NCBI GenBank assembly: GCA_003695215.1
Contig: RFIM01000094.1
Coordinates: forward strand, 1-11,981
Reading direction: 5' to 3'
Origin: Chloroflexota bacterium
Lineage (GTDB): Bacteria; Chloroflexota; Anaerolineae; Aggregatilineales; UBA2796
Length of the DNA: 11,981 bases
Shown: in pieces, positions 1 through 6,304 of the stretch
Numbering within the stretch: the first letter of the stretch is position 1
How the letters are laid out: each line of letters opens with the position of its first letter
Translations under genes and position numbers: made by a program
Notes under the pieces: generated by a model
What the model was told of the DNA's origin: nothing
Database searches by the model: none
The model's input: the letters and a program-made list of their open reading frames with translations, nothing else

Positions 1-2009
1 GCATCTTGCGCTGCAGCGCGCTCGCCATTCTGAGTAGGTTGCGCAGGCCGATTCATGCTGCTGAGAATGCTCTCACGCAAGCGCCGAACCTGCTCAGAGG
101 TAGCGCCGTTGCTGGCCGAGCCATCGCTCATCGGCACGCCGAGCTTCTCTGAGAGCAGGAGCATCATTAGCCCTTCGAAGGCGCTGTAAGTGCCGCCTGA
201 CTCGCCGCCGCTGCTCACGACCATGCGCGGCACGATCTCAATGCCGGCGTTCTCAATCGCTTGGCTGAAGCGATCCAGGGCCTGCTGCAGCACTTGGAAT
301 TGCGGCCCGCCATAGGCGCGCACTTGTTCCTCAATGGCAATGGCGCGCGCAATACCGATGCGCGCATCGCGCTCTGCCTCAGCCTCGGAGAGCGCCCTGA
401 TCTTGGCCGCTTCTTGCAGCGAGCGCTGGTAGGCTGCCTTGCCTTCATTGCTCTGGATAGTGATGCTGATCTCGGACTCGGTCAGCGCGGTCTGCTGCTT
501 GGCGATCGCCTCAGCTTGGCGCAATTCGCGCTCTTTGGCGGCTGCTTGCTGCTTGCGGCTGTAGGTTTCAATCTGCTCAATGGCGATCTGACGGTCGCGC
601 AGCTGTGCCAGAATCTCCTCGATCTTGCGGTCGTTAGCCGATGAAGCCGGAGTGCCGATCAGCACTTCTTCCAGCTCCAAGTTATAGTGCGCAAAGCGCT
701 CTTGCATCTCCTGCGAGGCTTGCTGCTGAATCTGGCTGCGCTCTTGGATCAGCTGGATTAGCGTGCGCGTCTGACCGATGTTCTTGAAATAGGCAGCGAC
801 CATCGGATCGAGCGTTTGATCGACCAGCTTTTTGATATCGCCAAAGCGCTGAATGACCAGCGGCGCCTTGCGGTAGTCAATGTGCATGACTACTGAGAGC
901 GGCAGGACGGGCTCGAAAGCATCTTTGGTGATCAGCTCAATGGCCGAGAGATTCTCGTCGAAGCGATGCGTGCCGATCTCATCTTTATTCCACTTCAGGA
1001 TGATGTTGGTGGTCGGCACTAGGATGACCTGGCCGGCGTAAGTATTGAAAGCATACTTGCCAGGCATCAGCGGTTCATTCCAGACGCCTTTCTCGCCGCG
1101 CTGCACTAGCTCGCCGTGCTTGTATTCCTCACCTGAGATATCGCCGCCGCGCGAGCCCGCGTAAGAGACAACTACGCCGACATAGCCGACCTCGATCACA
1201 GTCTTGTCGATCAGCTCAACCGTGGCGAACAGGCGATTGATGTAATACGTGCCTTCGACGATCACCTGTAATTGACGGCCGCGTCGGCCGCCTGCGCGCA
1301 AGAACTTCTCAGGGTCTTGGAAGTTGTTGTGGTAGGTCTCAGGATCGTCTGGATCGGTGCCGACGGCGGGCGCGATGATCTCGTCTTGCTCAAGGGCCGG
1401 CCCGTCATGCACCGTCACGATGCCGACCTTGTCATCTGAGCCTTTGATCACCACTGGGCGGAAGGCATCGCGCTCGCGCAGCAAGCCTGCCATGCGCTTG
1501 AAGATCATCTCTTCTTCGCGGCTGATCGGCAGGTAGTACAAACCATCTTCAGTGAAGACTACAAACAGCGCCAGGTTCAGCGCGTAGGTGCCCTCGCGCA
1601 GAATCTCGCGCTGCGGGCCGCGCTGCCCGCCGTTCTTCAAAAAGCCTTCCACGTCTTGGAAAGTCTTGCCTTCTGGAATCACGCTGCCCAGCGATTGCGT
1701 CGGCGCTAGCGGAATGCCGTCCCGCGCGAAGACGTAGCCAATCTGCCCCTGCGGAATGGTCACTAGCGGCACCAAATGCACTCTATATTGAATCGGCATC
1801 AGCCATGAGAGACCGCCGCGCAGCACGTTCGGTTGATAGCCGGCTTCTTTGTTCAGCGCGATGAACGAATCCGCCTTGACTGAGCCTTTAGTGGCGAAGC
1901 GCTTCTCCACAATGCCGACTCGGTTGTTTGGCACGTAGCGAATGCCGGCCACGAAAAAGCTCAGCACGCCTGTGACCGCTAACAGCAACAGATACACAAT
2001 GACCTGCAC
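1..2009 (-). CDS. SPFH/Band-7 (flotillin-like) membrane protein, 3' end cut by window edge
   Basis: An open frame of 669 codons runs on the minus strand to the left edge without a stop, so the C-terminus is missing. The GTG start is chosen because a strong AGGAGGT lies 6 bases upstream and no ATG occurs before the segment SWLMPIQ. Residues 2-22 form one hydrophobic helix (VIVYLLLLAVTGVLSFFVAG), followed by RYVPNNRVGIVEKRF, a signature of large bacterial SPFH proteins. The middle carries beta-rich Band-7 sequence (GGLSWLMPIQYRVH, TIPQGQIGYVFARDG, FLKNGGQRGPQREILREGTY). Residues of about 460-580 are Glu/Gln/Lys/Ala-rich and should form the long coiled coil that drives oligomerisation, and the tail is Gly/Ser-rich. 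Family members are membrane scaffolds that organise microdomains or protease and secretion complexes; the specific partner here is unknown. It is transcribed away from the TIR gene. The family is clear; the role is inferred. Confidence 0.9.
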   Translation of the reverse strand, partial: MQVIVYLLLLAVTGVLSFFVAGIRYVPNNRVGIVEKRFATKGSVKADSFIALNKEAGYQPNVLRGGLSWLMPIQYRVHLVPLVTIPQGQIGYVFARDGIPLAPTQSLGSVIPEGKTFQDVEGFLKNGGQRGPQREILREGTYALNLALFVVFTEDGLYYLPISREEEMIFKRMAGLLRERDAFRPVVIKGSDDKVGIVTVHDGPALEQDEIIAPAVGTDPDDPETYHNNFQDPEKFLRAGGRRGRQLQVIVEGTYYINRLFATVELIDKTVIEVGYVGVVVSYAGSRGGDISGEEYKHGELVQRGEKGVWNEPLMPGKYAFNTYAGQVILVPTTNIILKWNKDEIGTHRFDENLSAIELITKDAFEPVLPLSVVMHIDYRKAPLVIQRFGDIKKLVDQTLDPMVAAYFKNIGQTRTLIQLIQERSQIQQQASQEMQERFAHYNLELEEVLIGTPASSANDRKIEEILAQLRDRQIAIEQIETYSRKQQAAAKERELRQAEAIAKQQTALTESEISITIQSNEGKAAYQRSLQEAAKIRALSEAEAERDARIGIARAIAIEEQVRAYGGPQFQVLQQALDRFSQAIENAGIEIVPRMVVSSGGESGGTYSAFEGLMMLLLSEKLGVPMSDGSASNGATSEQVRRLRESILSSMNRPAQPTQNGERAAAQD

Positions 2010-2015
2010 GGAACC

Positions 2016-2022
2016 ACCTCCT
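2016..2022 (-). promoter_or_regulatory. Shine-Dalgarno fixing the GTG start of the SPFH gene
   Basis: On the minus strand this reads AGGAGGT, followed by six bases and then GTG at 2009. It is one of the strongest ribosome sites in the window and is the reason for choosing a non-ATG start, since the next in-frame ATG lies well inside the conserved domain. Confidence 0.8.
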
Positions 2023-2180
2023 GAAACGCGCTAGCCAACAGCGTCTCTATTGTACTACCTCTTGCTGCAAAGCGATTCGTATTTTCTTCACAGAACTCAC
2101 AAAAATGAAAAAAGCTCTTTGGGCGTTAGGCAGGAATCGCACTTTTGCCACATAATAAATGAAGGATAAAAATCCATTGC

Positions 2181-2185
2181 AAAGG
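2181..2185 (+). promoter_or_regulatory. Ribosome site supporting the start at 2195 of the TIR gene
   Basis: AAAGG lies nine bases before the ATG at 2195, whereas the in-frame ATG at 2159 is preceded only by AT-rich sequence with no purine-rich ribosome site. It is modest in strength and helps decide the start rather than proving it. Confidence 0.45.
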
Positions 2186-2194
2186 CGTATATGC

Positions 2195-3736
2195 ATGGCG
2201 AAAGTTTTCCTCAGCTATAGTTCGCACGACCGTTCTTTCGTTGTCGCACTAGCAGAAGAATTGGTTCGCGCCGAACACCACGTTTGGCTGGATATCTGGC
2301 GCATCAGCGGCCGCGTGCCTTTCTGGGAAGAGATCAAGGAAGGCATTGAGCAGTGCACACACTTTGTTTTCGCCATCTCGCCCGATTCAATCAGCTCAGG
2401 CAGCGGCGCGCGCATCGAGTTGGACCACGCCGCAGGCCTACCGCCTGAGCGCCGCCCTGTGATTGTGCCGATCCTAGTGCGCGAGACTGACTTTAGCAGC
2501 CTGCCGATCACGATCTCGCCAGGGCGCCTGCACATCCACGATTTCGTCCACAAGCCCTACGATGCCATGCTCAGCAACGTGCTGCACGCCTTAGCCGATC
2601 GCAACTCAAACAGCAAGGCGCACTCAGCCTTCAGCCAGGAGCAGCGCCGCTATGCCTTGCGCTTCGCCGAGGCCTTAGCGCTCATCCGCGATGGCGCCTA
2701 CGAGCAGGCCATCGAAAACTTAAAAGCGCTCGCCGCTGCAGGCTATCAGCCGCGCTTCTTCTCTTTGCAGACTGTGATTGAACACGCAGAACGCAGCTTG
2801 TACCAAGTGCGCCGCCGCCAAGAAGCTCAGCAAGCCTACGAAGAGATCGCTGCCCTGAGCCAGGTCAACCTCGATCTGGCCATCTCCGCTTGGCGCGAGT
2901 TCCGCTCCAACTACCCTGAATATCTCGACGATCCGCTCGATCTTAACTACCAGCTGCGCCCGCGCCAAAAGCAAGCGCTTCACTTGAAGGACGTCAGTGA
3001 TTTCTTGCCCGACTTCACTTGGTGTGGCGTCACTGCAGGCCATGTGCTGATTGAGAGCGCTACCGATCCGCGCAAATGCAATCCGATCGGCTCAGGTGGC
3101 GGCCTATTTAAGGTCGCTGCCTTCAAAATCGCCCAGACTCCGATCACCAATGCTCAGTATCAAGTCTTCCTCGAAGCGCCCGATGGCTACCGCGATATCC
3201 GCTGGTGGACGTACTCGCTGCACGCCACAGCTTGGCGGCGCAAACGGCCGCATCCCAATCGAGTTACCAGCTCAGGTGACCGCCTGCCGCGCACCCGCGT
3301 CAGCTGGTTTGATGCAGTGGCCTTCTGCATCTGGCTCAGCCATCGCACTGGCAGGCGCATCACCTTGCCCACTGAGATACAGTGGCAGCGCGCCGCGCAA
3401 GGCGATGACAATCTCAAGTATCCTTACGGCAATCGCTTCGACCCTAAGCGCTGTAATACCCGCGAATCGGGCATTGGCGCGCCCACACCTGTGGACGCCT
3501 ATCCGAACGGTCGCAGTCCTTTCGGCGTCCTCGATATGCATGGCAACGTCTGGGAATGGTGCCTGACCGAATGGCAGACCGACGAGACGCACCTGGACGG
3601 CCACAATCCGCGCGTCCTGCGCGGCGGCTCCTGGTCTTCAGAAGGCGCGCTGGTCAATAACTTCTACCGCTATCAGAATATCCCTGGAATTGAACTCGAC
3701 TCAATCGGCTTTCGTCCCGTTTTGCTACCTGACTGA
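2195..3736 (+). CDS. TIR domain protein fused to FGE-sulfatase/C-type-lectin-like domain
   Basis: Three parts are visible in the 513-residue protein. Residues 1-145 are a TIR domain (VFLSYSSHD at 4-12, VWLDIW at 30-35, WEEIKEGIE at 44-52, AISPDS at 60-65); Glu75 in ARIELDHA sits where NAD-cleaving TIR domains have their catalytic glutamate. Residues of about 150-285 are helical and end in YEEIAALSQ...FRSNYPEY, a linker type found in other multidomain signalling proteins with FGE domains. Residues of about 290-513 are an FGE/SUMF1-like domain (KIAQTPITNAQYQVF, LPTEIQWQRAA, MHGNVWEWC at 448-456, RGGSW at 476-480, GFR at 505-507). Both redox cysteines of true FGE, expected near 482 and 487, are Ser and Val, so a binding role is more likely than enzymatic Cys oxidation. 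The start at 2195 is preferred because AAAGG at 2181-2185 precedes it and TIR proteins usually begin MxxVFLSYS; an ATG at 2159 would add 12 residues but has no ribosome site. A signalling or defence role is inferred, not shown. Confidence 0.88.
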   Translation: MAKVFLSYSSHDRSFVVALAEELVRAEHHVWLDIWRISGRVPFWEEIKEGIEQCTHFVFAISPDSISSGSGARIELDHAAGLPPERRPVIVPILVRETDFSSLPITISPGRLHIHDFVHKPYDAMLSNVLHALADRNSNSKAHSAFSQEQRRYALRFAEALALIRDGAYEQAIENLKALAAAGYQPRFFSLQTVIEHAERSLYQVRRRQEAQQAYEEIAALSQVNLDLAISAWREFRSNYPEYLDDPLDLNYQLRPRQKQALHLKDVSDFLPDFTWCGVTAGHVLIESATDPRKCNPIGSGGGLFKVAAFKIAQTPITNAQYQVFLEAPDGYRDIRWWTYSLHATAWRRKRPHPNRVTSSGDRLPRTRVSWFDAVAFCIWLSHRTGRRITLPTEIQWQRAAQGDDNLKYPYGNRFDPKRCNTRESGIGAPTPVDAYPNGRSPFGVLDMHGNVWEWCLTEWQTDETHLDGHNPRVLRGGSWSSEGALVNNFYRYQNIPGIELDSIGFRPVLLPD

Positions 3737-3752
3737 AGCTACACTCAAGGCC

Positions 3753-5009
3753 ATGCAGGAAAAACTGCCAGAGGCGCTCTTGCCGCTCTTGCGGCTGCTG
3801 GCACACAGCGCCCAAGAGCACAGTCTAGCGCTCTATGTGATTGGCGGCTTCGTGCGCGATAGGCTGTTGGATTTGCCGCTCACAACGCCCGACCTCGACC
3901 TAGTCGTGGTTGGCGATGCCGTGACGCTCGTGCGCTCGTTGGCTCAGCGGCATGGCGGCACGCTCACAGCGCATCCGCAATTCGGCACAGCCACATGGCA
4001 TTTGCCTGACGGCTCGCCCTTGCCAAGCCTGGATTTCGCTACCACGCGCCTTGAGTATTACGCCGAGCCTGCAGCCCTGCCGAGCGTCACTCTGATTGAT
4101 GGCCAGGACGCCCTGCTGCGCGATGCGCGCCGCCGCGATTTCTCCATCAACACGCTCGCCATACAGCTTGCGCCCGAGCCGTTCGGCGCGCTGGTCGATC
4201 CGCTGAACGCCCTGCCCGATCTGCGCGCCAAGGTGCTGCGCATCCTGCATCCGCGCAGCTTCCAAGACGATCCCACGCGCATCTTGCGCGCGGCGCGCTT
4301 TGTGGCGCGGCTCGGCTTCGAGCTTGAGCCTGAGAGCGCTGCGCAGCTGCCCGCCGCCTTGCCCTACATCGCCGCGCTCAGCGGCGAGCGCCTGCGCCAC
4401 GAATTCGACCTGATTTTCGAAGAGCTCAAGCCGCACCTCGCGCTGCGCTGGCTCTCAGAGCGTGGCGTCCTGCAGGCAGTGCATCCCAGATTAACTTTTG
4501 ATGAGCGTTTAGCGAATATCTACGCAAATTTGCCCGCTCTAAGGTTGCCTGACGACGTCGATCCGCTGGTGCTGCGCTGGGCGATCTTTGGCGGCACCTT
4601 CCCTGAGTCGCCTGCGCTGCTGGCACGCCTGGCCTTGCCCAAAGCAACGCACCGCGCGCTCTCTGAGGTGCATGGCGCGCGGCTGGCGCTAGCCGCGCTA
4701 GCCGCTGAGGCGCTGCCCAGCCAGATCGCGCAGGCGCTGGCGCCTTTTTGCCCAGAGGCAATCTTGGCGGCGGCGCTGCTCGGCTCGCGGCTTGACCGCA
4801 AGCGCGCCTTGCGCTATCTCTTCAAAATGCGCCACATCAAGCCATCTGTGGACGGCAACTTCCTGCGCGAGCTAGGCTTGAAACCAGGCCCGCTTTTCGG
4901 TAAACTGCTCAACCGCTTGCGCGACGCTGTGCTAGATGGCGCAGCGCCCACAGCTGAAGCACAACATGCCTTGCTCAAAAGCTGGATCGAGGAATTGCAG
5001 AAAAATTGA
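3753..5009 (+). CDS. cca: CCA tRNA nucleotidyltransferase / poly(A) polymerase family
   Basis: The 418-residue product is a class II template-independent nucleotidyltransferase, most likely the enzyme that adds or repairs the 3' CCA of tRNAs. The N-terminal palm has GGFVRD at 31-36 and the metal-binding pair Asp47 and Asp49 in PDLDLVV. RRDFSINTLA at 127-136 is the ribose/base-selection motif, and DDPTRILRAARF at 172-183 is the neck motif. The C-terminal half is helical, and no HD phosphohydrolase or CBS domain is seen. The ATG at 3753 follows the TIR stop by 16 bases with AAGG just upstream; a TTG at 3690 would extend it 21 residues into the TIR gene but adds nothing recognisable. Sequence alone does not exclude a poly(A) polymerase or a CC-only or A-only adding enzyme, both in the same family. 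It is co-directional with the genes on both sides. Confidence 0.9.
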   Translation: MQEKLPEALLPLLRLLAHSAQEHSLALYVIGGFVRDRLLDLPLTTPDLDLVVVGDAVTLVRSLAQRHGGTLTAHPQFGTATWHLPDGSPLPSLDFATTRLEYYAEPAALPSVTLIDGQDALLRDARRRDFSINTLAIQLAPEPFGALVDPLNALPDLRAKVLRILHPRSFQDDPTRILRAARFVARLGFELEPESAAQLPAALPYIAALSGERLRHEFDLIFEELKPHLALRWLSERGVLQAVHPRLTFDERLANIYANLPALRLPDDVDPLVLRWAIFGGTFPESPALLARLALPKATHRALSEVHGARLALAALAAEALPSQIAQALAPFCPEAILAAALLGSRLDRKRALRYLFKMRHIKPSVDGNFLRELGLKPGPLFGKLLNRLRDAVLDGAAPTAEAQHALLKSWIEELQKN

Positions 5010-5012
5010 GCC

Positions 5013-5543
5013 ATGACCGCGCTTGAGCGACACACACTCTGCTTGCAGCTGCAGGTGATCTTCCGCTTTGCTGAGCGCGAAGACCTGCCCAAGCTAGAAT
5101 GGTACGGCAAATACACGCACTTTCGGCGCGTCTTTGAGCGCACCTATGAAGAGCAGCTGCGCGGCTTGCGGCTGATGCTCTTGGCCGACGTCAACGGCTT
5201 TCCTATCGGGCAAATCTTCATCCAGCTGGAGCGCTATGAAGATTCGTGGCGGGCTATGGGCAAGCACGCCTATCTCTACTCGCTGCGCGTGATGGACGCT
5301 TTCCAGCGGCAAGGGCTGGGCTCGGCGCTGCTGCGCGAGGCTGAAGCCATCCTGCGCGAGCGGCGCTATGCTTCTGTGAGCATTGCAGCAGCCAAGGAGA
5401 ACAGCGCAGCGCGCCGACTCTATGAGCGGCACGGCTTTTGCGTCATCGCTGAGGATGCAGGCCGCTGGAGCTACGAAGATCATCAAGGCGTGATGCACTA
5501 CGTCAACGAGCCATGTTGGATTTTGGAAAAAACTCTGCGCTGA
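5013..5543 (+). CDS. GNAT family N-acetyltransferase
   Basis: The 176-residue product is a complete single GNAT domain that would transfer an acetyl group from acetyl-CoA to an amine; the substrate cannot be told. The acetyl-CoA pyrophosphate loop is RQGLGS at 99-104, preceded by the strand YLYSLRVMDAF. The late motif NSAARRLYERHGF contains Tyr137, at the usual general-acid position. The N-terminus RFAEREDLPKLEW matches the normal first strand and helix. The ATG lies three bases after the cca stop, so translation is probably coupled. RimI-like enzymes that modify ribosomal proteins share these features, but nothing here specifically assigns that role. Confidence 0.87.
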   Translation: MTALERHTLCLQLQVIFRFAEREDLPKLEWYGKYTHFRRVFERTYEEQLRGLRLMLLADVNGFPIGQIFIQLERYEDSWRAMGKHAYLYSLRVMDAFQRQGLGSALLREAEAILRERRYASVSIAAAKENSAARRLYERHGFCVIAEDAGRWSYEDHQGVMHYVNEPCWILEKTLR

Positions 5544-5567
5544 GTGCGCAAAAACAGGTGAGATGCT

Positions 5568-5924
5568 ATGAAAGCCACTGAAACTTTGAAGCCAGGCTCA
5601 GAAGCTGTTCGCTTGCTGCGTTGGCGCGGCGGCAGTCATCCAACTGAGCAGGCTATCCGCGTGCTGTTGGCCAGGGAAGGCATTCAGCCTTACGCTTGGA
5701 CGCAACGCGCCAACTTCCGCTATCCGCTGCGCAACCATGCGCATGCCAAAGTCCTCTATTGCGTCGAAGGCAGCCTTGAAGTCCTCCTACCTGACCTGAA
5801 TCAAAGGGTGACGCTGCGCCGCGGCGACCGCCTGGAGTTGCCGCGCAATATGCGCTATGCGCTGATCGTTGGCCCGAACGGCGCCCGTTGCCTTGAAGGC
5901 GAGAAGAGCGCGTTCGTCAACTGA
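5568..5924 (+). CDS. Small cupin-fold protein with degenerate metal site
   Basis: This 118-residue product has a single cupin domain. An AGGTGAG at 5556-5562 sets the ATG. The first cupin motif is recognisable as NHAHAKVLYCVEGSLEV (His57 and His59), but the glutamate that normally follows the histidine pair as a metal ligand is Lys61. The second motif, GDRLELPRNMRYAL, keeps the Gly-Asp and Pro but lacks the usual Gly and His. A canonical metal-dependent enzyme is therefore unlikely; a sugar or small-molecule binding or structural role is possible. It sits 24 bases after the acetyltransferase and two bases before a membrane protein gene. The fold is fairly sure and the function unknown. Confidence 0.8.
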   Translation: MKATETLKPGSEAVRLLRWRGGSHPTEQAIRVLLAREGIQPYAWTQRANFRYPLRNHAHAKVLYCVEGSLEVLLPDLNQRVTLRRGDRLELPRNMRYALIVGPNGARCLEGEKSAFVN

Positions 5925-5926
5925 GC

Positions 5927-6304
5927 ATGCGCCGCCTGACGCCGCCCAAAGCGCGTTTGCCGTTTACGCTGCAAGGCTCGGTCGTGCTGGGCATCTTAGC
6001 AACCGCGCTGATAGGCGCTGTGTGGCTGCTGTTGAGCCTAGAGCTGATGCCAGCGGCATTCTTCACAGGCGCGCCCATTGCAGCAACGAGCTTCGGCGTG
6101 TTGTGGTCGCTGGCTGCGCTGCTCAGAAAGCGACCGCGCAGCTTTGTGTTCGCCGCAGCATGGCTTGGCGCTTCGCTCAGCTTGCTGTTGGCGGCACAAG
6201 GCATCGCCGAGGTCAGTCACACACTGATCGGCCTAGTGCTGATCGCCGTAGGCGTGGCGATGGTGCTGCGCGGCTTGCTGATGGCGGATGTGCCACAGAG
6301 GTGA
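5927..6304 (+). CDS. Small integral membrane protein, four predicted helices
   Basis: The 125-residue product is almost wholly hydrophobic. Four membrane segments can be placed at about 17-40, 45-66, 72-94 and 98-119, joined by short loops containing RKRPR and similar basic residues. I recognise no family or catalytic motif. The ATG comes two bases after the cupin stop and has only a weak ribosome site, so it probably depends on translational coupling. Its stop shares the sequence GTGA with the GTG start of the next gene, which points to joint expression with the DUF2723 protein and perhaps a shared place in the same membrane complex. Confidence 0.7.
   Translation: MRRLTPPKARLPFTLQGSVVLGILATALIGAVWLLLSLELMPAAFFTGAPIAATSFGVLWSLAALLRKRPRSFVFAAAWLGASLSLLLAAQGIAEVSHTLIGLVLIAVGVAMVLRGLLMADVPQR

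Larger units (their letters stand above)
2010..2194. promoter_or_regulatory. Divergent intergenic region between SPFH and TIR genes
   Basis: This 185-base stretch is clearly more AT-rich than its surroundings and separates two divergent starts, so it should hold both promoters. For the minus-strand gene a TACAAT box lies at 2049-2054, but no -35 lies at a normal distance (the TTGCAG at 2065-2070 is only 10 bases away). For the plus-strand gene a CATAAT box lies at 2151-2156, again without a good -35. If that box is used, transcription would begin after the upstream ATG at 2159, which favours translation from 2195. Both promoter boxes are weak calls. Confidence 0.4.

Noticed and set aside
502..509. 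GCGATCGC palindrome resembling cyanobacterial HIP1
   Set aside because: I noticed it only here; isolated occurrence in GC-rich DNA is expected by chance and does not indicate a HIP1-rich genome.
261..644. 127-codon plus-strand frame opposite the SPFH coiled coil
   Set aside because: It has no ribosome site or recognisable motif, and it lies opposite the conserved SPFH reading frame.
2049..2070. TACAAT with TTGCAG as a promoter for the SPFH gene
   Set aside because: The spacing between the boxes is only 10 bases, too short for a sigma-70 promoter; the -10 alone is kept as a weak candidate.
3050..3736. Active formylglycine-generating enzyme
   Set aside because: Both catalytic cysteine positions are non-cysteine, and no sulfatase gene is nearby.
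5869..6300. Upstream extension of the DUF2723 reading frame back to an ATG at 5869
   Set aside because: This part is Arg/Ala-rich, has no family signature, and lies in another frame of the cupin and membrane protein genes; the hydrophobic core and family motifs begin only after the GTG at 6301.
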